The translations under genes were made by a program, and so were the position numbers. DNA of 64,000 nucleotides from the NCBI GenBank assembly GCA_964035545.1, contig CAXIUT010000077.1, forward strand, positions 1 through 64,000, read 5' to 3'. Each line of letters begins with the position of its first letter. The stretch's first letter is position 1. The notes under the pieces are model-generated. The model saw only the letters and a program-made list of their open reading frames with translations, was not told the DNA's origin and did not search any database. Positions 1-11,787 of the stretch are shown one piece after another. Source of the DNA: Bugula neritina. Taxonomy: Eukaryota > Bryozoa > Gymnolaemata > Cheilostomatida > Bugulidae.

Positions 1-80
1 CCCAACCCCAACCCCAACCCAACCCCAACCCCAACCCCAACCCCAACCCCAACCCCAACCCCAACCCCAACCCCAACCCC
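1..80. repeat. C-strand telomere, left chromosome end
   Basis: About 13 units of CCCCAA with one short unit (CCCAA). A C-strand array at the 5' end is the expected orientation for a left chromosome end. The 184 bp that follow, up to the first gene, are AT-rich and show no other feature. Confidence 0.95.
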
Positions 81-264
81 TGATCACTTTCATTATTTAG
101 TTAAGTTTTATCATTATGAAAAGTGACCTTTTCAACCTTTGTGACCCATTTTAGAATATATCTTAAATATTTATATGTTAAAATAATTTATTATTTTCTG
201 ATCTTCAAACATAAATAAAAAGTCAAAATAACAATATAAATATAGATAAAATTCAAAAGAAGAA

Positions 265-1283
265 ATGGGACTCTGTATGGAAATAGTTATCACCAACACT
301 ATCATTCATCCTTCTCTAGGTCACCTTTAATCAATCAGCTCTGATAAGTCAACTCTTCAACTTCAACTCCCAGTCTCATCAGAATAAAACTATATGTCCT
401 GGCAAAAAAAAATAAGTAAACTCAATTATGACAAATCCCTCAACGACTACCTCTATCTGCCTCTAAACTCCACCTTCAAAAAAACATAAAATCTTTGCAA
501 CTCAACTTGCTATGTTGAATTGATACTGCCAAAATATTCAAAAACTCTAGAAGAACTAGTAGAGAGCAAAGTATAAAATAAATCTTACTTCACTGAACTA
601 TAAATATGGTACTTACTCCTGGTTCTAACTACTTGCCTAGTCCATACTGGTCAAAGATAAACAGTCAAACCAGTCCTCAAAAATATCCTTATTACTGCCC
701 AAGGAACCCTTAAAATAATTCCTCAACTTCTCATCTCACCCATTGATCATCAATAAATTTTATAAATCAGTATTTTTTTTTATATATAGCTGATAACTAT
801 TCAGAAAGGAACAAAAGAAATCTAGACCTTTTCAAAATAGGACTTATTGGCATATTCTGTGCAAATCTAATTAAAATTTCATCCACCAAGTCATCTCTTC
901 AAGATCTTAATAAAAACACCATCTAAGATAGTCTAGAAAAGTGCAAAAACAGATATTCTTCCTCCTTGGTCTAGGTCCTCAATGATATGCTCTTTAGTAC
1001 TATCAGCAACAATACTCAGCTTAAAAAGGTGAATAAGAAGGCAGAGCGTTTTTGGTCTTAGATCAAATCAAAGTTGGAAACAAATAACAAATTTGGTTAT
1101 TTTGAGGCAAGTAGTTTGAAAGATACTCATAGATCTCTTTCGAATTCAAGTCCTAGACAATCTCCTATTAAAGTTATAGATGAGTTATAAAGGGCAAAAT
1201 CATACAAGGAAGAAGACTATATTAGTGAGAAATCCTAATTAATATCTCCTCAAACAGTACAAAATTACTTTAGTATTCTGTGA
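265..1283 (+). CDS. hypothetical protein, two likely membrane segments
   Basis: Not recognised. With TGA as the only stop, the reading frame runs from ATG at 265 to TGA at 1281-1283. It needs a 20-nt intron at 770-789 (GTA...TAG) to stay in frame and then gives 332 residues. Two hydrophobic stretches are visible, near residues 125-140 (YLLLVLTTCLV) and about residue 190 (IGLIGIFCANLI). The C-terminal half is charged and serine-rich, ending in a heptad-like stretch (DELERAKSYKEEDY). In-frame TAA and TAG are read as glutamate. First gene after the telomere, 185 bp from it. The start could also be the second ATG at 277. Confidence 0.6.
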
Positions 1284-1577
1284 TTACTATAAATTATATT
1301 ATAATCAAAATTATCTATCCTTTGATACAATAACTATGCTTGCTAGTAGTAGTTAATTTCTTATGGATAGTTTTCATTCTTATTAACAGTTATATTGAAC
1401 TACGACGAGCTAAACTCTATTATTAGATATACTTTATTAAGAGCTCTAAGTGCCTATTATCTTCGATATTTAAGTCGTAGAGGATGTTTATAATTAGGTT
1501 ATTAATACTGTTTTAGGAGTCATTAGAGAAAGAATTATTTGAAGTTATAATGTCGTAATAATAATATTTTTAACTAT

Positions 1578-2188
1578 ATGGGTGACGTCTTAAAAGAACT
1601 ACAACAAGAGTGGTCTCAAGGCATTGACATCTCTTCCTCTCAACAATCTTCATCTTCTCTTAGCATAATCTCTTCCTGTAATATTCACTTAATCAAATAC
1701 AGTCGATAATGTCTCTAGTAAGCTTCTACAGAACTCATAGAAAACATTGATCTACAATCGATCAATTCTCATTGGTAAATACAGCTTCATGATTTAATCA
1801 AAAAAATTTAAAATGAAGCCAATCTTTATCTTTAAGGTATATCTAATAGTATCAAGGTTGTTAAATTATGTTGTTTTTACCAGAGGAATAACTTTTTGTC
1901 AATTGTGGAGTTCATCCTCTGACCACTGATGTCGCAATCAACCTGCACTAGTTTTTTGACATCCAAACTATCACAGTTAAAGTTTAAAAAGTTTAGTGGA
2001 ATTTATCTCATATTGAAATGTTGAAAAACATTTCAGATAAGTATTTAGAAGGACCTCCTAAAATCATAAAATAACTACCTCCATAAAGTCTACAAAAAAA
2101 AATCATCGCTCAGAAACTTCCAAAAAGTAGGCTACATAGTTAAAAGAATATTGAACTGTCAAAAAAGAAGATTTAGACCTTAGAATGA
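1578..2188 (+). CDS. hypothetical protein
   Basis: Not recognised. ATG at 1578; one 20-nt intron at 1837-1856 (GTATAT...CAAG) lets the frame continue to TGA at 2186-2188, giving 196 residues. The N-terminus is serine-rich; the middle contains a mixed hydrophobic domain (ELFVNCGVHPLTTDVAINLHEFF). Just before the stop there is an A6 run. One extra A there would extend the frame to a TGA near 2330 through an in-phase 27-nt duplication (DLRMILCE twice). Given the other homopolymer breaks in this window, the 3' end is uncertain. The 294 bp upstream (1284-1577) show no gene. Confidence 0.55.
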
Positions 2189-2354
2189 TTTTATGTTAAA
2201 TAGACCTGAGAATGATTTTATGTTAAAGAAGGATAGAGTCCTTTCAAAGAAAAGTAGAGAAGACTACTACTACCAAGTTAAGCAAGGAAATAGATATGGA
2301 TACAATTTTAACTAAAACTGTCATCAAAACATGAGACATCTGAGACAGTTCGTT

Positions 2355-2510
2355 AAAATAAAAGCAAAATAAATAAAAAACAATAAAATAAAAGCAAAGT
2401 AAATAAAAAACAGTAAAATAAAAGCAAAATAAATAAAAAACAATAAAATAAAAGCAAAGTAAATAAAAAACAGTAAAATAAAAGCAAAGTAAATAAAAAA
2501 CAATTAAAAA
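2355..2510 (+). repeat. 30-bp minisatellite, five copies, possibly coding
   Basis: Five near-identical 30-bp units rich in AAATAAAAGCAAA. Units alternate between two variants (AAAATAAATA / AAAGTAAATA and ACAATAAA / ACAGTAAA). Thirty is a multiple of three, and under UAR=Glu one frame gives a 10-residue repeat, KIKAKEIKN plus N or S. That frame is open from ATG at 2213 to a TGA near 2570, so it may be the tail of a small basic protein; this is uncertain. The rest of 2189-2740 is AT-rich with nothing else visible. Confidence 0.75.
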
Positions 2511-2740
2511 AGTAACATAAATAAATTGCTATATCCAATTTAAATCAACTTTAGTGATATTTAGTGATATTTATACTTTATCTATGAAATATAACACAAA
2601 TATCCTTAATTATTATCTTTGGTCTTTGCCTTCAAAACAGTCATACTCTAATCCAATGTTTTACAAATACATTTCTATTCAATAGTTTCATGCAGATTGA
2701 TTTTGATTAATAAAAAAGAAGTCATAAGATAATAACTACA

Positions 2741-3004
2741 ATGGAACTGCCAGACTTCTAGATACGTTCTGTGGTGGAAAGGATCTTTCAGAAAGTAGAC
2801 CTCAACCATGACAACTTCCTCGATGTCAACGAAGTCATTTCTCTTATGAATATGGGCCTAGAAATGCTCAGAAGATCGAGAATGGCCACCTTTGCAGATG
2901 CCAAACAGTTCATCGCATATGCAGATGCCAACAAAGATAACCTTCTCTCCAAACAATAAATGTTTGACCTCCTTAAAAAGATCATCAACAGGCACAATCA
3001 GTGA
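2741..3004 (+). CDS. small EF-hand calcium-binding protein
   Basis: A protein of 87 residues with two EF-hand loops of 12 residues: DLNHDNFLDVNE (about residues 20-31) and DANKDNLLSKQE (about 61-72). Loop positions 1, 3, 5 and 12 are acidic or Asn as expected. In the second loop the invariant position-12 Glu is encoded by TAA (2957-2959), which supports UAR=Glu. The length fits a two-EF-hand protein; it may be a fragment of a larger centrin- or calmodulin-like family member. ATG at 2741, TGA at 3002. It is followed within 25 bp by the long satellite. Target unknown. Confidence 0.8.
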
Positions 3005-3025
3005 CACCTATTGATTATTTATTCC

Positions 3026-4493
3026 TTCAAACCTAAACAACACTTAAACATCTTTCAAGCCTAAACACTATTTAAACATCCTTCAAGCCTAAACAACACT
3101 TAAACATCTTTCAAGCCTAAACAACATTTAAACATCCTTCAAGCCTAAACACTATTTAAACATCTTTCAAGCCTAAACAACATTTAAACATCCTTCAAAG
3201 CCTAAACAACATTTAAACATCCTTCAAAGCCTAAACAACATTTAAACATCCTTCAAGCCTAAACAACATTTAAACATCCTTCAAAGCCTAAACAACATTT
3301 AAACATCTTTCAAGCCTAAACAACATTTAAACATCCTTCAAGCCTAAACAACATTTAAACATCCTTCAAAGCCTAAACAACATTTAAACATCTTTCAAGC
3401 CTAAACAACATTTAAACATCCTTCAAGCCTAAACACTATTTAAACATCCTTCAAGCCTAAACAACATTTAAACATCTTTCAAGCCTAAACACTATTTAAA
3501 CATCTTTCAAGCCTAAACAACATTTAAACATCTTTCAAGCCTAAACAACACTTAAACATCTTTCAAGCCTAAACAACATTTAAACATCCTTCAAGCCTAA
3601 ACACTATTTAAACATCCTTCAAGCCTAAACAACATTTAAACATCCTTCAAAGCCTAAACAACATTTAAACATCTTTCAAGCCTAAACAACATTTAAACAT
3701 CCTTCAAAGCCTAAACAACATTTAAACATCTTTCAAGCCTAAACAACATTTAAACATCCTTCAAAGCCTAAACAACATTTAAACATCTTTCAAGCCTAAA
3801 CAACATTTAAACATCTTTCAAGCCTAAACACTATTTAAACATCTTTCAAGCCTAAACAACATTTAAACATCCTTCAAAGCCTAAACAACATTTAAACATC
3901 TTTCAAGCCTAAACACTATTTAAACATCTTTCAAGCCTAAACAACATTTAAACATCTTTCAAGCCTAAACAACACTTAAACATCTTTCAAGCCTAAACAA
4001 CATTTAAACATCCTTCAAGCCTAAACACTATTTAAACATCCTTCAAGCCTAAACAACATTTAAACATCCTTCAAAGCCTAAACAACATTTAAACATCTTT
4101 CAAGCCTAAACAACATTTAAACATCCTTCAAGCCTAAACAACATTTAAACATCCTTCAAAGCCTAAACAACATTTAAACATCTTTCAAGCCTAAACAACA
4201 TTTAAACATCCTTCAAAGCCTAAACAACATTTAAACATCCTTCAAAGCCTAAACAACATTTAAACATCCTTCAAGCCTAAACAACATTTAAACATCCTTC
4301 AAAGCCTAAACAACATTTAAACATCTTTCAAGCCTAAACACTATTTAAACATCTTTCAAGCCTAAACAACATTTAAACATCCTTCAAGCCTAAACAACAT
4401 TTAAACATCCTTCAAAGCCTAAACAACATTTAAACATCCTTCAAAGCCTAAACAACATTTAAACATCTTTCAAGCCTAAACACTATTTAAACA
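3026..4493. repeat. ~28-bp satellite, about 52 tandem copies
   Basis: Tandem repeat of a 27-29 bp unit built around CCTAAACAACATTTAAACAT followed by CTTTCAAG, CCTTCAAG or CCTTCAAAG. Units differ at a few fixed places (CAACAT or CACTAT; CTT or CCT; CAAG or CAAAG; ATTT or ACTT). The variants are interspersed rather than blocked, as expected from repeated unequal exchange. No unique spacers, so it is not a CRISPR array. It lies between the EF-hand gene and the nuclease gene and contains no supported gene. Confidence 0.95.
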
Positions 4494-4565
4494 TTCTATC
4501 TTTTTTCCATTTCAAACTGTGAAACATAATCTATGGATAAGTTTTAATAAATATTTTTTAATAAA

Positions 4566-5732
4566 TCATCCCTCCTCTTTTCTCAAAGTGGCTGTCAACA
4601 AAAAGTGGTCATATGGATGGCTACTGTTGGGTAATAACTCCAACTTGCTATCTTCACCTCCTATATTTGTTCTCTTTGACACCTAAATTTCCAAGTTTGA
4701 CAAAATATGGTCTTTAACTTCATTCACACATTGGTCTGCCTTATGCAACTGAGCCTGAATAAAACTCCTTTTTTTGATAGTTGTAACTTCTGATGGATCT
4801 TTTGGAACAATAAAAGTCTTACAGTTCAGTCTTGGACTCTAAATGAAGTGATTAGCATCCATTCCTATCACAAAAGTGAACTTTTACTTCTCATAGTAAT
4901 CTAGCATGTAGTTGATTACTTTTAAAAAGTACTCTTCTTGTTTGAGGTAGCCTTCTTTGGCAGATGTAAAATGAGAAGATACCAAAAGATATTTATTCTC
5001 AGTAATTGTGATTACTGTATCTTCGTTTATGTTGAGTAAACGTTCCCATTTCTTTGTCTAGTTCTCAACTATTCTTCCAAAGATCTAAGTCCGATAAAAA
5101 AGCACTGAATCATTGTTTTTGACTGCAGTATAACCCTCAAGGGCCTACCATTCAACTGAACCTGCTTCTTGCAAAAACATAGCATCAACTGTCTGATAGT
5201 ACTTTTCCACTCTTTTCTTTTTAACATTCAACTTGAACTGGGGACGGTTTCTAAATTATATCAGAAATTCTTTCAACTTTAAAGCTTCTCCATTTAATAG
5301 CTTTTCATTCAGTTCCTCGATAGTTTTAAGGTCATAGACTGTCATAACGATGACTCTATAAAACAAAAAATCCATATTTAAGACATCGTTTACTTCTTCA
5401 ATAGTACCTTCTTCTCCAGGAATTTTTCCTCCTTTTTTCGCTGATTCGTAGTAACTTCTCCACAACTACTAGAATTTTGCCTTTGATAACAAGTTGCCGT
5501 CTAAATTTTATATTAGTTAATTTCCGAAAAGAACAGTCAAGCGATTTATTTTAAACCTTTTATCAAGACGACCTCCAGCCCATTTCTTCAACTCAGGAAA
5601 GTCAATTTTTTGTAGAGTGAGATAGTTTGAATTGAGTTGTTAAAAAAGAGGAGAGCCATCGTTAAACTCAAAAGGATTGGTGTTGATGCCTGAGAAGTTG
5701 AGAGTGGCTACTTTTAGAGAAGGTCTTTCCAT
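4566..5732 (-). CDS. endonuclease/exonuclease/phosphatase (EEP) fold protein
   Basis: A single uninterrupted 388-residue frame, ATG at 5732 to TGA at 4566. EEP-family motifs appear in order: KVATLNFSG at the N-terminus, catalytic LQEAG (about residue 184), SSHFTSAKEG (about 260), VIGMDANHF (GDxN motif, about 287) and HPYDHFLLTATL (SDH-like, about 373). In this family Glu of LQE binds metal and His of the last motif is catalytic; here SDH reads YDH. Substrate cannot be told from sequence: deadenylases, phosphatases and DNA repair nucleases share the fold. No signal peptide or membrane segment. The gene faces the satellite at its 3' end. Confidence 0.8.
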
Positions 5733-5823
5733 TGATAAAATCAAAAGGAATTGATAAAATTATTAAGTCCTATTGAATCAAATAATCTCAGGTATCCTAT
5801 ATATTAGTAAATCACTATTATTA

Positions 5824-7143
5824 TCATGATAAAAATTCTTCAAGAAACTGCAACATAGGAATTAATTTATCTTCTCCTCTTCCACACAACTAACCCATAA
5901 ATCTTCCATTTCTTTCCACCACTCGCACTTCGTAGTCTTGTTATCCCACTTCTAATTGGCTCTACCATAGCTGGGACCTGCCTACGATCTGGCACCCCCA
6001 TCCAGGCAATATTCCAATCAATCCCTTCAAACTCAAACGACTACATATCATTTCCTACAAGCAAGCCTTTGTTTTCACTCTACTCCTATTCATATGCTTC
6101 ATACTACACTACTAAACCAAATGTAGCCAGCAATAAGGAAGGGTTATTAACTTTTAGAACCGTTCCTCTTCCAGGATTAACCCTTCGATCTGTACCTGTG
6201 GTAGCCTTAGAGGTTCTGTTAGATCGATACTCCGAACTGAACTATAAAGGGTAAATATGGAATCGGATTCTAGTTTGATAAAATGTTCCTGTATATTTTG
6301 ACACTCTAAGTTTCCCTTATGCAGAGTAAGAGTTAGATTTTTGAGTTCTTTTGAAACACTTACTTGTACTTAAATCAATTTTTTTCTCAACACTCTGAAT
6401 CTGATATTAAGGACATCACTTTTTAATATTCTATGATATTTTTAAGGTTCCATTAGAGAGCGTTCAAGTCTTCTCCATACTATTTATCTCAAACCTTTCC
6501 GTTCTTTCTTTTTAGTTCTATCTCCAGATAGTTTTCTTCTTGAATGTTTTGATTTACCTTTAGATTAGGGAGTCATTAACCTAGATTCTGAACTTTCCTG
6601 CTACATTATAGAAGAAAGATTCAGTCGACTATTTCCTCTATCTTTAATCTTCTGAGACATATCTTTTCTATTTTTCTATTATTTAGAAAATTTTGATTTT
6701 GATTTTTTCCTTTCCTTTAATTTTTATTTACTTCTAAATGTGTTAACTTTCTCTTTCATAAGTTTTCCTTTACAAGGACAACTTAAATGATACCCTTCCT
6801 ACTTCAAACTCCTTGATTTGCTTGAACTTTTGGAATTTTTTCTGTATTTTTTAGAAGGATTATACACCAAACAATCAGTTGAACCATGAACAGCAGATCT
6901 AGAAAAGGAGTGAGAAGGAGGAGAAAAACTAAATCTGACTCCTGACTGTTCTGTTTTGATGGGAGGGCTAGCTGAGTGAGGTTTAAGGTATTAGTGATAA
7001 GAATTATAGGGATAGAGAGAATAATATCTTTGAGTGTTTTTAATTAGTTTAGAGAGAGACTTAGTTTTAGAATTTTGAATGGTTTGGAAGATGTTTTCCT
7101 TAAGAGTAGTTCTTTTATCTTCCTCCGATTAAGAGTTCTTCAT
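5824..7143 (-). CDS. hypothetical Ser/Lys-rich protein
   Basis: Not recognised. One open frame of 439 residues, ATG at 7143 to TGA at 5824-5826. The N-terminal half is low complexity, very rich in Ser, Lys and Arg (for example SKSSSKSRSLKEEG), and probably disordered and basic. From about residue 250 it looks more ordered. The last 60 residues (from GRSQLWESQLEVGE to the end) have the pattern of a small beta domain and finish in an amphipathic helix (LIPMLQFLEEF). The gene starts 91 bp downstream of the start of the nuclease gene and is divergent from the V-ATPase gene. Confidence 0.6.
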
Positions 7144-7550
7144 TAATATAATAAAGTTTATTGCGCTCTCTTGATCCTCAATAATAAGATATATCAACAT
7201 TCCAAATCATCTTCTATCAACTTATTCCTATTCATTTACAAAATAATTAAATAGAAATAGTCTCTTTAGTAAAGGCTTTTTAAAACTTAAGAGTTTGACT
7301 TAAAGTCAAGTTAGTTATAATATAATGTCCTTTTTCAGATCAAAATCAATCAGTGCCTTTAAAATATTTTTACCCAGGTAAAATGCCTATAGAATTGTAT
7401 AAATACTAGGTAAGTGTCACCTAAATTAGGAAGATTGGGGTTTATTTAATTCAAAGGAAAACAAAGAGGACCAGAACAAATGATCTATCATGTACAAGTC
7501 AAAATATGCGACTAACAACTTTCTAAAATAATAGCAATATAAAGATAATT
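7144..7550. other. divergent intergenic region
   Basis: About 400 bp of AT-rich DNA between two divergent starts. It should hold both promoters. I see no repeat, RNA gene or recognisable element in it. Confidence 0.5.
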
Positions 7551-9879
7551 ATGTCAACAAGGATATGGACTCTCCAAACAACACTACTCAAAGTAGACTT
7601 AATCTCAAACAGATAAGAATATCAAACCTTTCTATAGATAGTGGACAGAAAGCAAAGATCATCAGTCCACTCTCCTCTTCATCTTCTCTAAAAGATATCA
7701 GAAGAGCTTAAATAAAAATGGAAAAACAGCGAATAGCTAAAGCAACGTAAAAAGTACCTTCAATAAAAAGCATAAATATTGAAAGAATCAGTCAGAATTT
7801 TATAAGGAGGAAAAATACTTTTTGGATAGACTCTCTTCAACAAAAACAACAACAATGCCGAACATAACTAACTTAAACAAGTAGGATTCAAATGTGGTAT
7901 TTTATTGAGAAGAGATCTTCTCATTATCCAAAGGACTATATTCAGAATCAGTCGAGGACTAAGTGTTTTCCGCACTTTAGAATAGAAAATAAAGTAGGAG
8001 TAAGGAAGTTAGTCTCAACACAAAAATGTAGTTTTTTATCTGTTTTATGGATTTGGAACAAGTGAGATAATGGAGAGAAAGATCCAAAGAATATTAGATA
8101 TTTACTGTTTGAAAACATTAGAATATCCCAAAAGTTAGTAACAGAGATCGTTTTAGATGGCTTCTCTTACATCTTCAATTTAATAAAACTAAAAACTACA
8201 AGAACTAGTAGAGATATAAAACAAAAATGTATTTGCTCCTCTCCTTGAAGTAGTTTCGAGAGAAGACAAGTCCAAATTTACATATCTGTAGTTTTATAAA
8301 CTATTCTTCCTTAAATAAAAACAAATATATCAAAATATAAACCTCATGAAAGTTTAACACTCCTTCACTATCGCCTAAATCTATCTAGAAAGCAACAAAG
8401 TATAATCAATCACTCAACAACTTTTATAAAACTTAAAATAAGACAGAATGCCCATGCCTCAACTAGTTCCCATCCACGGAACTTCTAAACCAACTCTCTT
8501 TGATATCAACTCAGTCACTTAAACTCCTTATGCTATCCTATCAGCTTACGGAGTACCACAATACCAGTAAATCAACCCAATAGTCTTCAATCTCGTTACT
8601 TTCCCCTTCCTCTTTGGAGTCATGTTCAGTGATATTGCTCATGGTCTTATACTCTTTGTTCTTGGTTTACTAATGATCTACTTTCCCAAAAGGTTTTAAA
8701 ATAGTATCCTAAAGGTTTTTCTTCCTCATCACTATTCAGTAGTTTTGATGGGATTTTTCTCTACCTACTGCGGCTTCATCTACAATGAATACCTCTCTCT
8801 TGACCTCAATATTTTGGCAGCTGTTACGATATCACAGCTAACAACTAAGCTGTTTCTAAGCAAGATTGTATAATAGCTTTTGGAGTTGATCCTATTTGGT
8901 CTATTTCCTCAAATATGCTCCAGTTCACCAACAGTCTCAAAATGAAAATAGCTGTCATCATTGCAGTTTTTCATATGACTTTAGGTCTTTTCCTTAAAGC
9001 TTTAAATCAGCTCTATCTCAAACAAAAACGTTTTATACTCCTTTAAACTGTTCCACAACTAGTATTCTTCCTCCTTCTTTTCGGGTATATGGATTTTTTA
9101 ATAATATACAAATGGACAACGGATTGGTCTCCAGAAAAGGCTCCATCCATCATAACGACAATGATCAATTTGCCTCTGAAATTAGGCAAAACTGAGAAAT
9201 GTTGTTCAGGAGGACAACCGATGTGGGGATAAACTCACTAAAACACATCCCAAAATGGTCTACAATTCACTATTCTAGTTATTTCTCTTCTCTGCTTACC
9301 ATTGATTCTATGTTTGAAACCTCTCTAGCTCTACAGACTTAATAAAAAAAGAATTAAGGTGGAATAACTTATTGATGAGGCAGAATAAAACAAAAGTAAA
9401 ATATGGATCAGCAAAAATATCAACTAAAGTCTTTTAGAGCAAGACCTGGGAGGAGGTAAAATATAAATGAGCTAGATATTCGTCCATCAAGTAATATAGA
9501 CTATCTAATTTGCTCTAGGATGTATATCCAACACTGCCTCTTACCTTAGACTCTGGGCCTTGTCTCTAGCTCATCAGCAACTGGCTGAAGTATTCTTCTA
9601 GTAAACTGTAGGTCGAGGTTTTGCTCCTGGAGGATATGCTGGTATTCCCATTGTATTTTTCCTTTTAGATAGAATCTTATTTTATTTCCTATATTTGCTA
9701 GTATAACTTTTGGCATTCTTTTGTTCATGGATTCGATGGAATGTTTCTTACACACTTTGAGATTGCATTGGGTCTAATTCCAGAACAAATTCTACAAAGG
9801 AAACGGAAAATAATTCGAACACTTCGACCTCAATAAAACATCTAATCAATGGATATTACTAAATGCCATCACTAATTGA
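7551..9879 (+). CDS. ATP6V0A: V-type proton ATPase subunit a
   Basis: Membrane subunit a of the vacuolar proton pump, which carries the half-channels for protons. ATG at 7551; about 769 residues, the usual family length. The N-terminal cytosolic part has [15 protein letters not shown]; the membrane part has [23 protein letters not shown] and the highly conserved [17 protein letters not shown] (about residues 660-680), including the Arg needed for proton transport. A 20-nt intron lies at 9653-9672. The frame is broken by one missing base at the T4 run 8812-8815 (NI|FGSCYD); homology holds on both sides, so I take it as a sequence error. TAA in YQEINP (8568-8570) is Glu in all relatives. Confidence 0.93.
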
Positions 9880-9918
9880 AATCAATGATATCATCTTTTT
9901 AGATATACATACAATTTA

Positions 9919-9970
9919 ATCATTCATTCATTCATTCATTCATTCAATCAGTCAGTCAGTCAGTCAGTCA
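9919..9970. repeat. ATTC and CAGT microsatellites
   Basis: About seven ATTC tetranucleotides followed directly by about five CAGT tetranucleotides, between two convergent genes. The last codons and the TGA of the minus-strand Nudix-like gene fall inside the CAGT run. Confidence 0.9.
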
Positions 9971-10418
9971 ATTTCATAGTAGTTTAGAAACAAACAGAAC
10001 GAGGTTCTTTTTATTTAAAATTTTCTCTTAAAAGATCTAAATTGTAGTACTAATTATTTTGAAGCAATTCTTTCAATACTCCTAAAGAATACTTTTATAT
10101 TTTATTTGAAAATTAATCAGTTGAAACTCCAATTATATTATCTATCTTTGTTTCAATAGTTTATCCATAATACAGACAACGATAATAGCTAGATACTCCA
10201 TTATTTCCTGTTTATATTCTAATAATTCCCTTAAAATTGACTTTAAAGTTCAGAGAAGAGCAATATCTCAAAATACTATCTTTGAATTCACCTTCAACAT
10301 CGACTAGAGGAAGTGCTAGGTGCTCTTTTGTTTTTTCAATCAAAAGAAACTGTTTGTTTTGATTTTTACAGACAAGAAGAGCCTGTTTTAAAACTAAAGG
10401 CCAGTATCTCTTTCTCAT
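9960..10418 (-). CDS. Nudix-like protein with degenerate catalytic box
   Basis: A 152-residue frame, ATG at 10418 to TGA at 9960-9962 (an ATG-less extension upstream runs into the repeat). The N-terminal half resembles a Nudix fold: QALLVCKNQNKQFLLIEKTK followed by HLALPLVDVEGEFKDSILRYC. In active Nudix enzymes the box reads GX5EX7REUXEEXGU; here the equivalent GEFKDSILRYCSSLNF keeps Gly and Arg but has Ser-Ser in place of the metal-binding Glu-Glu. If the assignment is right it is probably a binding or structural protein rather than a hydrolase. The gene is convergent with V-ATPase subunit a (80 bp apart). Confidence 0.45.
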
Positions 10419-10634
10419 AGTTAGAAATAATAAACTTAGCAATAATGTTAGTAATAAATAATAAACTTAGTAATAAATAATAAACTTAGTAATAATGTTA
10501 GTAATAAATAATAAACTTAGTAATAAATAATAAACTTAGTAATAATGTTAGTAATAAATAATAAACTTAGTAATAAATAATAAACTTAGTAATAAAATAA
10601 AAAACTTAGTATAAATAATAAACTTAGTATAAAA
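10419..10634. repeat. AT-rich minisatellite
   Basis: Tandem units built from TAATAAATAATAAACTTAG and AATAATGTTAG, with higher-order alternation, lying between the Nudix-like start and the syntaxin stop. No gene is supported inside it. Confidence 0.85.
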
Positions 10635-10656
10635 AATAAACTTCTAAGAAGATAAA

Positions 10657-11621
10657 TCAAACTTTGGTGATAACGATAGGAATAACGATGATTCCGATTA
10701 TGATAAGCAAAATAAACATTAAACAGCACCATTTCTTTATAAATATATGAATATACCTTTTGTGCACTTTTATGATATTATTTCCCTTTCTACAACTTCT
10801 TCTCACCAGAACCCACGTAGTCTTTAGCTGCCACTAGTGCCTACTCAATAGTCATCAACTTCTATCCTTGCAGTTTTACCAAATCAGATAGGTCTTCCAT
10901 CATTCTCATACACTCCTCCATATTCTTCATCAAATAGCCTTTACCTGCTGAAGACGCAAAACATCATTGCATTTATCAATGATATCAGAAACAGCATTTT
11001 ATAATTCAACAGAGTAACTATCCAACAAACACTACTTCAACATCTGCTCTCCCTTCTGAGGTTGATGAATCATATTCTACAATTCTCCTTACTACAACTG
11101 ACGACCTTGAATCACTGTTGCCTGTCGCTGTAAAGTTGATTTCATCTCTTCAGATATCTGCTCCTACACTGACTTCAAACTCTTTATCACCTAATCAGCC
11201 TCCAGAGTTATCCTGTTACATTCCACCAGCTTAGATTGATCTCCTTCTTCAGATTCTTTTTTAAACTACTAGTTTATTTCTTTGATACAAGGCTTCAACT
11301 CCTTCATAACTTTGTTCGCCTTACCCATATTGTCATTAATCTGCCCATAAATCAGTCTAAATCACTTTATATGTACTTTTGCTTTTCAGGTTTAGTCGTC
11401 CTAAAATACTATCGTTTTAATCTTCCTAAATTATCAACTGTCAGTTTGAGTTTTTCTGATGAGATCTTTAGCTGATCCATATTTGGGATCCTCTGAGTCA
11501 TCAGTTATCTCATCAGACAACATTTTATCTCTCAGTCTAGCTCCAATAGTTTAAGGTTCTTTAGTAAACTATCTAAAACGCACAATACCTACGCCAACTC
11601 GATAATTCTGTTTCTGTACAT
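10657..11621 (-). CDS. syntaxin (Qa-SNARE)
   Basis: Target-membrane SNARE for vesicle fusion, about 293 residues, the classic syntaxin size. The C-terminal half has a full SNARE helix with the central-layer Gln (VKLQGEKL), then a short linker (YHKSAQKKWCC) and a C-terminal anchor (LLIIIGIIVIPIVI) ending KV. The N-terminal part looks like an Habc helical bundle (LKLTVDNLGRLKREYF). Four introns were needed: 11573-11592, 11357-11376 and 10925-10944 (20 nt each) and 10735-10756 (22 nt). One extra base in the T5 run 11451-11455 must be assumed to join the first exon (MYRNRIIELA) to the rest; without it a start at 11513 gives 264 residues. Which membrane it serves cannot be told. Confidence 0.85.
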
Positions 11622-11787
11622 AATAATTAATATAACCACAGTATTTATCAACCTTTTATAAAATATTCATTTAAGATTACTAAAATAACTAACCTAGGTT
11701 TCAAAGTGTCAAAATGCATTTAAAATAAACTAGTAATATTATTTGAGCTTTTTTATGAAAAATACTAAATATAAATCAATAACAATA

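Noticed and set aside
3026-4493. CRISPR-like regular repeat
   Set aside because: Units are directly adjacent with no unique spacers, and the DNA is ciliate nuclear. It is a satellite.
7490-8065. A separate 191-residue gene upstream of V-ATPase
   Set aside because: The V-ATPase frame is open through the same DNA and matches subunit a (FRISRG, YLFYGFG).
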